64,000 nucleotides of DNA, from the NCBI GenBank assembly GCA_963930775.1, contig OZ005705.1:3472001-3536000 (forward strand), in the 5' to 3' direction. A program made the position numbers and the translations under genes. This document shows positions 44,782 through 55,999 of this stretch, one piece after another (position 1 is the first letter of the stretch; each line of letters starts with the position of its first letter). Under the pieces are notes generated by a model, which did no database searches, was not told the origin of the DNA, and saw only the letters and a program-made list of their open reading frames with translations. The stretch comes from Cliona cf. orientalis. Taxonomy: Eukaryota; Porifera; Demospongiae; Clionaida; Clionaidae.

Positions 44782-45365
44782 GGTTATGGGATAGTGTTCC
44801 GCCCACGCATGGTCAACGTTCACATGAAGAATAAATGATACAGTTACATTCCAGTTTTTGTCCAAGTTCTTTGCACAGTCAAAGCACAGGTAAGTAGCTC
44901 TCCTGATGCCTGCCCCATGGACCGACAAGCAAACCTGCCACTGTCCATCTGCAAGCGCGGGTAAGTATTGTAATTTTCTGCGTCAATGTTGCCAAGGTAA
45001 ACAGCCTGTATGTAATGACATACATAGCTAGGATTTCATCTAGCGACAAAAATTTGGGGTGAAAGTACGATAAATGAGTGGGCGTATTTAGCACGCCAAG
45101 TTCTTGGGACGTATTTATAGGAGAATTTCTTTAATTCCTCCAGATGGTTTTGGGTAATTTTTGATCAAAAACAAAATTAATGCTAGTGGTTTCATTTGGT
45201 GACTTTTTGTGATATCTTAATGCTTAATTTAAATTCTTAGGGGGGGAGCTTCCCCCCTGTCCCCCCTCCCACTGGATGAAACCCCGAGTCTCTACAGGGC
45301 CAAGTATGGTGTTTAAACTCTTGTTGAACAGAAAGCGAACATAAAAACTTACTGCTCAGCTTTGG
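44782..45365 (-). mobile_element. Truncated piggyBac-type MITE, interrupted
   Basis: Begins GGTTATGGGATAGTGTTC after TTAA (44778-44781) and runs inverted relative to 14055-14714, ending abruptly at about 45365. A 255-bp insert at about 45030-45284 carries ends AGGATTTCATCTAG and, inverted, GGTTTCATCCAG. A relative of that insert is at 49318-49395. No gene. Confidence 0.7.
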
Positions 45366-45599
45366 AAACTACGCCCACGTTTGTTGACCATATCCACCAT
45401 TTTGCCCATTATTATAGCTGTGCAATATTAAGAATCGCTCATACGCTCCACTCTTCACCACTCAAAAACCATGAAAACGTTCAGGTGAGCAGCTACTAAT
45501 GAACTAGCTAGCGATTTTGAAGCGTTAGTATACATTTTTCTATAGTATACATTTTCTAGTAAAATGCTAGTGACATCTATTTATGTAAACTAAGGCAAG

Positions 45600-45995
45600 T
45601 TAGCACTAATTACTATTGAGCCTAAGTGGGGTGCTCGAGCACCCTGAGCACCCCCCCTGGATACACCACTGGTTATGTTTGCAGCATTACTATTGTTGGT
45701 GTCAAGTAAACTTTGTGGATTTGGTCTAGTGCCTGCGTAGTAGAGTTTAACCAACAGCATTCCTTTCACCAAGCGACCATTACTTACTACTAGTACTAGC
45801 TACACTCCTCCCACTTTTGCCAATTTGGCGATTAGATAATTGCCAGAAGCCACTGGACGATTGCCATTGGCGATTTTGGCGACAGTCTGGGGAACCACTG
45901 CTACAGTACAGTGTAATTGAAACGTAGTACCATAGGATTGGGAGGTTAAATTTATGCGATTTCTAGTTAAAAGTATTATGCGATTTTTATATGTG
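45600..45995. other. Intronic DNA with hAT-MITE fragment
   Basis: At 45620-45672 a fragment GGGGTGCTCGAGCACCCTGA and TACACCACTGGT matches the end of the 24001-24345 family, inverted. Nothing else recognised. Confidence 0.5.
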
Positions 45996-46055
45996 CGATA
46001 ATACCATGAGCCAGACCCCACCCTCGAGGGTGGGGTCTGGCTCATGGTATTATCG
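45996..46055. repeat. Perfect 60-bp palindrome
   Basis: Two 30-base arms (45996-46025 and 46026-46055) are exact reverse complements with no spacer, meeting at CTCGAG. The left arm reads CGATAATACCATGAGCCAGA followed by CCCCACCCTC. Just after it, at 46055, GAGGGTGGGATCTGG repeats part of an arm once more. This would extrude as a cruciform, or it could be a template-switch or assembly product. Bases 46056-46763 have a degraded MITE-like stretch (GGGGTGTGTCCAGGATTTAA at 46411) and no gene. Confidence 0.92.
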
Positions 46056-46763
46056 AGGGTGGGATCTGGGCATGTGACTACCTGGTCTAGTAGAGGAAAG
46101 AGCTATCAGCCCTTAATAGAGGTGATTAACGTTAAAAATATTCACCAGGAGTCCTAAAGTATCGTCAGCATACTTCTCTCTGACTCAAACTGTTGTATTA
46201 TTTGGCCAAATAGACTGAGCACTTACTAGCTTACTAGCAGATTGATCACGCGCGCATGCAATATGAACACGTGTACGTGGCACGCACCTCAGCCGGCCAG
46301 GCGCCCTATTGCGCAATGTATGTAATGCGCATGTTTATTTTGTCATTTTTAATTTCGATGAAATTCGCATAGTCACAGAACATACCAATCCTACGGTATC
46401 CATATCAGGGGTGTGTCCAGGATTTAAAGAAGGGATGTGCTGAGCCAGTCATGTGTGCGAGGTGCATGTGCAAACTTTTTAGCCACATCCTAAACCTTTG
46501 ACCACACCCGCATTTTTGAAGATAGCTTGATGACAAAAAAGGCTGTTTTGGCTAGTAGTGATGAGAAAGCAGCGAGTTGTAGATGACCGTAAGTTCATTG
46601 TTGGTCTTAGCTACCAGTTGTTGAGTATCAGTAATAATAGTTGTCACTCATCTACTGAGTTGGCTTTTGTGCCAGACCTTAAGCGGGTGCTTGATCCCCG
46701 CCCCCCTGCTGGACTAATAATGTTAATTACCTAATCCACCATATTACATCAACTCACTTACAG

Positions 46764-46850
46764 GCAATTGAAACATTTGTTAGCTGTACGAAGAAAGAGA
46801 GTAAAATGGCAGGTGCTGCTGCTACCAATCTTTCGTTTATCTTCTATCTG
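46764..46850 (+). CDS. IFT88: IFT88 exon (fifth in window)
   Basis: A 29-codon phase 0-0 exon reading AIETFVSCTKKESKMAGAAA, then TNLSFIFYL, between an acag acceptor and a gtaaca donor. It aligns with AVEILKVLEKKDSRVKSAAATNLS of vertebrate IFT88. It is separated from the previous exon by 12.5 kb that contains the P-type transposon, and from the next exon by an intron of only 59 bp. Confidence 0.92.
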
Positions 46851-46909
46851 GTAACAATTATCCACAGCTATTTCTACTATATATTGTTATAATCATTCAT
46901 TGCCTGTAG

Positions 46910-46979
46910 GAAAATGAAAGTCTTCAAGCAGTCAAGCATGCTGATATTGCTATTGCATTGGATAGATACAGCGCTTATG
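46910..46979 (+). CDS. IFT88: IFT88 exon (sixth in window)
   Basis: Short 70-bp exon reading ENESLQAVKHADIAIALDRY and SAY. It matches the vertebrate block QASSYADIAVNSDRYNPAA. The acceptor is gtag and the donor gtaatt. It leaves a single g, which joins ct of the exon at 57633 to make the Ala codon of ALVNKG. The phase match across the 10.7 kb intron supports both exons. Confidence 0.92.
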
Positions 46980-48046
46980 GTAATTAAATATCGTAACTAG
47001 GGCTCTTTGGGGCATGTACCCCCACACACACTGCATGGTAGCTGCCATTCTAGTGCTCTAGGTTTAGTAACCTGTAACCTGTATATTTACGACTTGATAC
47101 AATTACATGTATTAAGTTGAATCCATTTATGTGCAATATCATGAGAGCACAAAGTATTCCTAGGCATGGCTGAACCAAAGCACGATTTCATTGCCTTTAT
47201 AAAGTGAAAAACTATGTTCTTAACATCATGATAGCACTATGCACCTGCTATGGTGTAAACTTGCCAAGACTTGTTATTCTTATATGAAGACAACTGATTG
47301 CTTTACCTATTGCAGATAAGGTAGGTTATGAACTAGATTTGGTATGTGTAATGGAGCCACAGATTCCCAGCCCTGGCCAGCCAATCTGGCCCTGAGAACA
47401 CTAAACGGTCCAATTAGAGCTGAATAGCTGTTGTGTGAACATGCTGTACATAAATAGCTAGGGCCGTTGCACCACTATTTAAGCTGCTTCCATATTGTGC
47501 AATAAGAGTAGAACATAATATTCTCCCGAAATCGTACAACTTGTAACAGTGCATTTCAGTGGAATCAGGCCACATAAAATCTACCAAAAATGGTGGACTG
47601 ATATGTTGGTGGAAACAATCATATAGTAATAATATTATTTAGAGGACAAAAGTATTCCAGGATTGCCAGATGTCAGTAGAATCATCTGAAGTAGACTTAT
47701 TATGGTCAACAAGGTGACTATAAGGAGTAACTTATCTGATGTAATTTGACTGATGTTGGTATATGTAGCAACATGCCACACCTGGTTGATTTATTCCTGC
47801 TTATTCCATTGGTGATCATGATGTTGGTAGACACAGTAACATGCCATACCCGGTATCTAGTTGATTTACTTCTACCAGTGTTGATAGATGTACTAACATT
47901 TATATATCTGATTCTGCCAATGCTGCAATACTAACAGGATTTTGATAGAATGCTGGTCTATATCTTTAGCCTCCAATTTTGGAATTCACTGCATGTATAC
48001 TGTTCCAAACAACTTACAGCATCATGTAGTGACCAAGTAACATAAC
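46980..48046. other. Intronic DNA, nothing recognised
   Basis: First kilobase of IFT88 intron 6. The ORF at 47746-47934 has no domain. I see TGATGTTGGTA-type short direct repeats at 47750-47890 and nothing else. Confidence 0.5.
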
Positions 48047-48841
48047 TACCATAAATTATGTGGAAATTTCAAGGGGTCCAATTTTCGTGGATAACCAGCT
48101 TTCCATGAAAACTAGACCTGTGAAATAGGAATGATTGTTATAAAAGTGTTACTCAACTATCGTAGCAGATAGCTATCATCATAGTACAAAGAACATTTCA
48201 ACCCAGATGCCTTTGTCAGCTGTTCTGGCGAGAGCTGGAAACACAACAAAACACTAGTAGTAGAAAATCGGGTGTGTGTATAATAGGGTAGGGTGTGTGG
48301 TGAAAATTGAAAACAGAGCATATGGGGCCTAGTGGACATAAGAAAGGAGCACAAGTCTCTACTGTAGAATAATTTGTATAACTGAATAATAAATAAACAA
48401 TTGAGAGGGAAGAAGAAAGGTAAGATATGCAGGATCTGGCTGACTCATGGCTTCTGCATGAGGGGGAGCAAAACTGGGTTCAGTTGTAGACCACAGATTT
48501 GTGCTCCTTTCTCATATCTTGTTCATACACTAGGCCCCATGCTCTCTGTTTTCAATTTTTCACCACACCCCCTATCCTGATATATGCAATTTTTCTACAA
48601 CTATTATTTTGTTGTGTTTCCGGCTCTTACCAGAAGAACTGACGAAGGCCTCCGGATAGAAACATTTTTTGTGTTATGATGATGACTATCTGCTACGAAA
48701 GTTGAGCAACTCTTTTATAGCCTTTACACAAGAATGATTGTATGGTGTATAGTGGGCATGATTGTATGCATCCCCAAAATTTAAATTGCTAAAGGTCATC
48801 CACGAAACTTGGATCCCACAAAATTTTCCTGCGCTATGGTA
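48047..48841. mobile_element. MITE with a foldback element nested inside
   Basis: The outer element has ends TACCATAAATTATGTGGAAA then GGTCCAATTTTCGTGGATA, inverted on the right as ATCCACGAAACTTGGATCCC and CTGCGCTATGGTA, at TA. Inside it, 48140-48719 is a 580-bp foldback whose arms of about 210 bp are inverted copies (ACTCAACT.TCGTAGCAGATA, CAGCTGTTCTGGCGAGAGCT on the left). Non-coding. Confidence 0.75.
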
Positions 48842-49359
48842 GTATGGTGTGCTCCAAAGATTATGATGCATGCTGTTAAGCTTCATATGGCCATCCAACC
48901 CTAACACCTGGGATCCTCACCATTTACTGCCCACATGGAGTATGCTGTTGTGGTTACGGTGCACAATCACAGCCCAGATTTTTCACCCTGAATGAGTGGA
49001 TACGTGTAGATAAAAACATAATCAGGGACTTGCTTGGAAGAATGCAGTATGCTCTAAATTGTCTCAATGCCACGAAGTTGATGATGCAATAGAGTTAATT
49101 CTTCGTCAGACCTAATAGTATTACAGCTGAATGTATTTAGGTTTCTAGTTCTGCCAATGTAGTATACAAACAGCTACAATGATAATTGTTGTCCACTGCC
49201 ATTCTGGACTTCCCCTTATGTTTCGGAGAACATGATCAGAAAGACTTATCATTAGGGACCTTTTCAGTTTAAAATCCAGTTCAAATATCAGTCCAGAGTC
49301 CAGCTTTACCCAAACCAGGGTTTCGTCTAGAGACAAAAACTTTGGGTGGAAGCATGATA
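48842..49359. other. Intronic DNA, nothing firm
   Basis: Only a partial copy of the TTTCGTCTAG-ended insert of 45030-45284 (at about 49318-49395) is seen. A weak GAAAAGGTCCC-type MITE end may be present at 49250. No coding content. Confidence 0.4.
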
Positions 49360-50880
49360 TATTATGAGTTGGCATTGTATGCACGCCAAGTTCTTAAGCG
49401 TAGGGGGCACCAGCCAATTAACTTCATAACTCCAGTCAGTAGTAAAAGTATCCGCTGCCTCAGTACCCAGGCACCAAAACTATTAAGCTGTGTATTTGTT
49501 GATGAAGCAAATCTTTCTATTGAGTGTGGACCCCACAAGCCTTTAAGCATATGAAAAACACTGGGGTTGATCTGCTGATCAACTATGTAACTAGCATAAT
49601 CTGCAAGTTTGTTCTTGGTCTGAGGTATCTATTCCATCCGCAGTTTAATACAGTGCTGTAGGCATATTGGAGTATAGACATGGCACCTTTCTGAAGATGG
49701 GGCTTCATACTCTCAACCTGCACAATGCGCACAACATTTTGATTAACAGTAAACCATTTCACCGTATGGCCTTGCAGCTTCTGGGCAAGAGATTGTAAAC
49801 CCACAAATACTGCCTTCAGCTAATGCCAAATTGAACTCATAGATAGTAACCTCATAAAGAGTCCAATGCCCACGCAAAATATTTGGACTAATTTTGACTA
49901 CATATCCACCATAGCCTGAAGAACTAGCATCTTGAATTGGACCATTCAATTTCAAAGAAGTAACACTATAGATTGAAGCCTAGAAATCTTTTCACTGGGC
50001 ACATACAAAGATTCAACACACATTTTGGTATTTTCAAAATGAAACCTGCCTCCCCTAGAGCAGATATAATCGTATCTTTTGCAGCAACACACTCTGCCTC
50101 TGTTCTGGCCTCACAAATGCCATCTTCGATATAGACAGTGCAACGTAGCCCGTGCTTTGCCATCTCTTAGCTAGTGGGTGCAGCAGTTTGGTAAAAACAT
50201 AACAGGCCGAGCCAGACTGAAAGGCAACACTTTAAAGGTGAACCACTTGGTATTGGAACCTTATGTAGCCCCACGAAAGTCCCAAGTAGGGCTAGCAATC
50301 TTCTCACAATAGTACCTACAGGGTACATGTCACAGAGTATCAAGGTGATATTATAGACTCCATCCATACCCAACACGTGCCCTTCCATTATTATTATGTG
50401 GCAGGCTGCCCACAATGGGCAGATTTCTAGAAACACCCATGTTCCCACAAAGAAAGCAAGGACCCAATTGGGACAGACTGGGCTGACTAGCACCTTGAGA
50501 GGGAGTATTGTTTGTGCTAGCACTAGGGGCCGTTTCATGGAACATCTATAATATTATTATAACATCTAATATCTATAATATCCTCTTCATATTCTTCTAT
50601 CGTGGCCCACCCATGCTCACTCCCGTCTGCTATTCTTATAAGATGTTGATTTTCATTAATAAGTTTCTCACCTCCCTCAACCACAGAGGGTGTTTCTTGG
50701 AGAGCTGCCTTGCCTGAATCCAGCTTGAACTTCACCACTTCATTCAAAATGAATTGCACCTCATGGCTCTTGAAGGTTGGCACCTTCTCCAGCTTCATAT
50801 GCTTCACTAAGCGCTCCTGCTTCCTCTCCTGCGTTAGCTCCTTCTTTATGGACGTCATTCACTCATTCATTGGATAGCTG
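49360..50880 (-). pseudogene. Remnant of a second YR-type (Ngaro-like) retroelement
   Basis: Read right to left. Gag-like start MTSIKKELTQERKQERLVKH with FILNEVVKFKLDSGKAALQE, RIADGSEHGWATIEEYEED, then a worn zinc knuckle GPCFLCGNMG. A long gap follows with frame breaks, then an RT piece GLRCTVYIEDGICEARTEAE and ILKIPKCVLNL..VKRFLGF. The RNase H piece is DASSSGYGGYVVKISP, GHTVKWFTVNQNVVRIVQVE, and the following segment is LKGLWGPHSIERFAS. This domain order and wording belong to YR retrotransposons distinct from the DIRS-like copy at 8062-15952. No recombinase or terminal repeats were found here. It is heavily broken: most of RT is missing. Confidence 0.65.
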
Positions 50881-50941
50881 CCAGAAGTGCCTCGTTTGAA
50901 GTAGATCCCGTAGCCATAATCAGCATCACTGTTGCATAGTG

Positions 50942-51970
50942 CTAGTGAACCGGAGCAAACTGAAACACAGAGAATACTGTGGCAGAAACGACCTTTGCTG
51001 GACAGCAACAAGAAGAACTGTTGCGAGAGTGACTATCTCTGGCTGCTTTTAATACCTGCAAACCAGCCCTGGCCAGTCTAGAGCAGCAAATGTTCCCCGT
51101 CAATATGACATTCTCCAAGAATGCAATTACTATGGTTAGCTTCTTGCTGCGTCCCACCTAGCAGTGCACGAGTGTGCGCATGCGCACACACACCAGGTAC
51201 ATTAATTTGCTTTACTTTAAATGATAGAAAATATACTGGTCATGATGGTTTCACTGCTCTCCCTACCCTACCAGGTATCTTAAAGACTTTGATGTGGTTG
51301 TCTGCCTCTAGGCCGTGATAGGTAGCTGGGAACCCAAGGCTCAGTCATACTCATAATTTCACCATTGATAGCACTGATGAAGGACCAAGTCCAATCTTTC
51401 AGAATGTGGGGTGTTTCTGTGGCATATGTGGCGTAGAATGTGAGGACACAAGAGCGGGGGTATCTTGGAAGGGAAGTATCAACTTGTGTTCACAAGTCCT
51501 GAACAACTGATTGTCCATAAAAGATTTCGTTGTATGTGTCATAGTGAACATTATCAATTGATAAGGCACATTGTATCGAAAGTGATAAATCACCAAGTAT
51601 AACTACAGAACTATGCATGAACACAACTATTATCATAATGAACATCTAGGGGAGAAGAATTCAGAAGGGAGTTCTCACGCCTGGGGGAGAAGTACTTTGC
51701 CTGATGGTGTACACATTCTTGCTATGACTGACTTAAGAGTGTCTTGGTGAGATGCACACAAATGTAGCTTATGAAGCCTGTTGTATATCTGCTTGTGCGG
51801 GGGATTTCACCTTCATTGACATTTACTCATAAGCTAATTAGTACTAACTCTAACCTGCTTAGCAGAGTATCCAGTGTAGAGAACCAAACCAAGCATCTTT
51901 TACTCATCTTACGATTTCGGTGCTTGCACGTCAGTCAAATGCACATTGCTCTTGTACTTCTTCATCAGAA
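50942..51970. other. Intronic DNA, unassigned
   Basis: A minus-strand ORF at 51157-50942 (MGRSKKLTIVIAFLENVILT) may be the 5' flank of the retroelement remnant just downstream, but it has no recognised domain. Nothing else seen. Confidence 0.3.
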
Positions 51971-51976
51971 GATGAA

Positions 51977-53064
51977 CTAAGTTAGGTGCATGCGGGCTGC
52001 TTCATCAACAATAGTATCCCAGCTGAAATCTTGGAGTGGTTTGGCATCTCTGAACCTCTGAACAGAATTCATTCTGTTGGAACGTAGTTTTTTCCTAAAA
52101 ATCTGACCAACTGCTAAAATGACATGCTTTTGTGTCTGCTTATCCTTCATACACTCAATTGCAGCAGACACACTACTTCCATGAGCAAGACGTTTTCCAA
52201 ACCACTTGCTTATGAGATGGTGTGAGAGCAATTGTCTTGGACCTATTGTGATCTATAATAATATTATATTTTTTACCGGGTCCTCAAATCATGCTATACA
52301 CTGTTAGTAGCTATATTATGTAATAATCCATAATTATATGAGTTATCATTTACACTAATTAGCTACCTAAACTCCAGGAGACTGTGAAGGATCGAACTGG
52401 GCGTTTTGAAGTGGATTGTTCTTCAGCTGTGGATGGCCGAATTCCTTTTCTATTCTGCAGTGACCTGGATGGAGTAGCTTTTGAATTGTTATCGTGATTT
52501 CCTGGCAATGGCATCTTGGGCTTTTTTTCCAACTGCAGCATCCAACTTACCCAAAATCTAATCCCTTCTTTCAGCAAAACTCTTTATTGACATGAAACAC
52601 TTCATGTGCACACACCCAAGGGACTCTTTACCTCTTAATGCAGATGCCACACTCTAAAACTCTTGCTCCAGCTTATCAAGACGGCGCTGCCACATCATGT
52701 GCACATAACTTAAACTGGAAGCGTCCACTTGATACAGATAGATATTCCACACATTACGTTACATATTATGTTATATTGATTGCCAGTACATCTAATATCA
52801 AGTAGTGAGACCATAAAGGATGTATAATTGTGCACCTAAATCAAAACTAGAGCACATACATGTACCTCACGCGCTGCATCTGCATCCTGCAGTGCATCTA
52901 TCTGCACAGAGATGAGAGCGGTGCAGTGTTTCCGCTACTATACTTAAAAAGGGGCGCCCCGCCCTGTTTGTGAGTGGCTGGTTTGCAATAATGCTGACAG
53001 CTGCAACAGTGGTTTGCAGTATGGTAGTAGCTCCCAAGTGTTGTGGGTATCTTTGGCTTCCCAC
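51977..53064 (-). pseudogene. Fragments of an unidentified transposon-type protein
   Basis: Three collinear minus-strand pieces. 53064-52867 begins MGSQRYPQHLGATTILQT, and another frame there gives CQHYCKPATHKQGGAP. 52577-52359 has KATPSRSLQNRKGIRPSTAE and KRPVRSFTVSWSLGS. 52231-51977 has IECMKDKQTQKHVILAVGQI and QRFRDAKPLQDFSWDTIVDE. The last segment, with a FSWDxxxxE motif after a basic helix, resembles from memory the upstream part of an unnamed repeated protein family in cnidarians and sponges. The pieces are separated by frame breaks. I cannot name the family. Confidence 0.4.
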
Positions 53065-53429
53065 AATCAGCTCAGAGACACACTACTAGTGGTTGAAATG
53101 TGGTTGTACTAGTGTACACAGCACATGCACACATAGTAGACTGTGCATACACAGTGACTATCCAAGTGCACATTGCATAAGCCTGTGAAGCTAATCATTC
53201 CCTCTTCATGGCCAATATAATATCCCATAGTAATCAATGATAGTAATGTTAATACTCAACCACCCTGTTTGAATTCAGTCCTAGAGGAAACACTGCGGTG
53301 GTACTATAGTATTTTGCTTGGGCTTATGGACAACCTTTACCTGCATGTGTACTCTGCTAGGTTATGCGCATGAGCAGAAAGCGCAAGGGAATGCGGTTAA
53401 TAGGTGTGACCAATAAAAACAATTTTGTG

Positions 53430-53640
53430 ACGTTCATGGGCCGATTCAAAGCATAATGGAGCAAGTTTCTTGACGATTTTGACGGTTTCATTGTGCTTTC
53501 GAGTCGCTCAGATGCCTAGATCTCGGGATATGGTAATTTTATGCTGACATAAAAACAAACGGACAGATAGATGGACAGAACCGATTGCTTTATCCCTTGC
53601 TGCACATGTGTGCACAGTGTAATTACGTGTTTCACTTATA
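53430..53640. repeat. Dispersed repeat, best copy
   Basis: Blocks CGATTCAAAGCATAATGGAG, GAGTCGCTCAGATGCCTAGA, TCTCGGGATATGGTAATTTT, GACAGAACCGATTGCTTTAT and GCTGCACATGTGTGCACA, then GTGTAATTA. Less complete copies lie at 32170-32330, 59090-59285 and 61770-61940. No coding content in 53065-54329. Confidence 0.6.
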
Positions 53641-54329
53641 GCTACACTTAAAGACCACATCTACAGTTCTGGCTGAGAGTGCACTGTACTATTACTGTTG
53701 TACTCAGGCCCCTGTACAATACATTGGATAGTGTAGATGTATTGAGTGACAGGCGATTCCATCCAACAACATTATGGTGTGCCATAATGCCATAATATGG
53801 CGGGTATTTGGCGGGGTTGCTCATTTCATGAAAGGTGCTCTCATTTCGTGACAATGAAGCTAAGGGTTAAAGGTGTGGTGCAGCAAACAGGGCATTCTAT
53901 GTTGATGAGGTTTTTGCAATTGTTGCTTTCTGCATGCAAGACTCGCTAAATACAACATGATTTTGGGGTGTGGTGTGCAAGATTGTTGACTCCACTCTGT
54001 AATTTCATTCACAATTGGGGAAATAGAAAATACCCTAATCGCCCAAGGAAATAAAAGAAAAAAATTGGGAATATGGTAATGATAAATACCCAGGACACTA
54101 AGTATAAGTAGTTTGAGACCAAGTCCACGGTCTCTCTATGCATTTTTAGAGACCCGAAGGCCCGAGGCTGTAGCATCCCAAGCAAAACAAGGATGCTACT
54201 AAGGGCTTGGCATCTTCCTTTGCCCTTGGCAGCCCAGTAGTATAGTTACAATACCTCTCAAGAGGTCTTTAAATGAAATAGTAGACCTCAAACTGACCAA
54301 TCAGGCGACAGTATTTGTTACAAGCATAT

Positions 54330-54655
54330 ACAAGTATGAAAACAATTGAATAAAATTGAAGGATGAAATGGGGATGGCAGGGCCAAAATGTACACAAACA
54401 AGATTTGTAGGGATAACCACATCCACTATACATCCCTACGCTTGCTTGATTTTCTCGATTATTATGCACTTAACTTGTTTGTTAAGCGCTCTTGACTTAC
54501 ATGTGGGAGACACTACTGGTTGTTTTTGCACCCCTCAAAATGCAAGCATAGGGGATATAATATAGTGGATGTGATTATCCTTATATATCATGTAATTTTT
54601 GGCCCTGCCATACCTACTTCATCCTTCAATTTTATTCAATTGTTTTCATACTTGT
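54330..54655. mobile_element. Short TIR element of the 734-2435 family
   Basis: About 325 bp, nearly all inverted repeat: ACAAGTATGAAAACAATTGA then AATTGAAGGATGAAATGGGG on the left, and CATACCTACTTCATCCTTCA then TCAATTGTTTTCATACTTGT on the right. This internally deleted copy defines the outer boundary of the family best. Confidence 0.82.
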
Positions 54656-54739
54656 TTCTGTTCTTTTTTTATTGCTCTCAGTGTAATTCATCAATGCATG
54701 GGTTGCTCATTCAACTGTCAATGGTCCAGTGTAATTAAG

Positions 54740-55990
54740 CAGAAGATGGGAGATGCCGAAGCTCGCGTGTACGTGCAAAATTTGTAGCCACGCCCCTTAT
54801 TAACTTGCATTCCTATGATGAAGCAGGCTGACAAAGAAGGCTGCTTTAGGTGGCCCAAGTAGCGATGACACTCTTCCATTTAGGGAGAAAACCAAGTTCT
54901 AATTAAGTGTTATTGTTGGCAGTATAGCTACCATAATTCTATGATATCAGTGTTGGTTACCGCTCCTTGAGCCTTGCATCTTCATATTTATCATTGATCT
55001 AGCGGAGCAATAGCACTGCACACACTAGCAAGTAGCTCACCTATGCCTAGTGCCTTACCGCTCCTTGAGCTTTGCATCTTCATATCCATGATCGATCCAG
55101 TGGAGCATTAGTGCTGCACGCGCTAGCAAGGGCAGTAGGTAGTAGCTTGCCTATATCTATGCCCAGTGCCTACGCCAGGGCCAGGGCACTATCACATGAG
55201 TTCACCATCACAATACATTCTGAGCATGCGCATTATATCACAGAATGGTGTATCAGACACACCCAATTGTCAATGCACTGTACACACCCACTATTACGTA
55301 ACTGTCAAAATAACACAAAATTAGTATACCACTGCACTGCACGCTACAAAATGTAATGCATTTATACTCAAACTAAGATCAGAGGTGGAGGCAGTCTTGA
55401 GCTGGCACAAGAAACTAGAAAGAAAGATTGACAAATGGCTATTTTTTAACATCTGGTTCTGGCATGTACAATTGTTTTGATGAATGATCTTGGTCTCAAT
55501 AGATACCGTAGAAACTGGTTGTTAAGCGCTGCTCGCTGTTAAGCACATACTTTTTTATTAAGCGCATAGTTTTGTGCGAGCTTTACCACTCTTTGTTAGG
55601 CACACATGCCCAGCAAACCACCGGAACGACGAGCGATCGGTTACACGAGCCCAGAAAGAAGGCTAGAAGTAGGCTGGAGAAGAAAACGTCGAGAATTACG
55701 CTCTCTGGTCGCTCCTTGGCCATCGCTGTAGGCCTTTCTACCCTCGACACGTTCTTATGCCCCACCTACCGTGTTTTAGCACTTTTAATTAAGCGCATGC
55801 TTCCTGTTAAGCGCATATTTTCTTGCTGCCGCGTGTTACAAGCGCATGCGCTTAACAACCAGTTTCTACAGTAGATAATTTGCTGGAGATTCTGACGTTG
55901 ACACCCACACAATTACCTGTTTTGAGATATTTGGGTGTTTGTAATGTATTACATAATATAATTATTGGAGTGTCCGTACCATCCCTACTT
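54740..55990 (+). repeat. Dispersed repeat, GAGCATGCGCATTATATGAC family, with nested MITE
   Basis: Contains TGAGCATGCGCATTATATCA at about 55220, a CTTGAGCTGGC block and the TGTTTTGAGATATTTGGGTG then TTTGTAATGTATTAC tail, ending ACCATCCCTACTTCTAAA. Interrupted by the MITE at 55506-55874. A pair of 80-bp direct repeats (CGCTCCTTGAGC(C/T)TTGCATCT) lies at 54961 and 55060. Confidence 0.65.
55506..55874. mobile_element. MITE with ACCGTAGAAACTGG ends
   Basis: A 369-bp element: ACCGTAGAAACTGGTTGTTA then AGCGC on the left, and GCGCTTAACAACCAGTTTCT then ACAGT on the right, with AGAT at both edges. Subterminal TTAAGCGCATA units are repeated. The ORFs 55572-55874 and 55583-55765 overlap it antisense to each other and are not genes. 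Confidence 0.82.
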
Positions 55991-55999
55991 CTAAAGGAT

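Noticed and set aside
55572-55874. 100-codon plus-strand ORF
   Set aside because: It lies wholly in a MITE with inverted repeats and includes its terminus; the opposite strand is also open.
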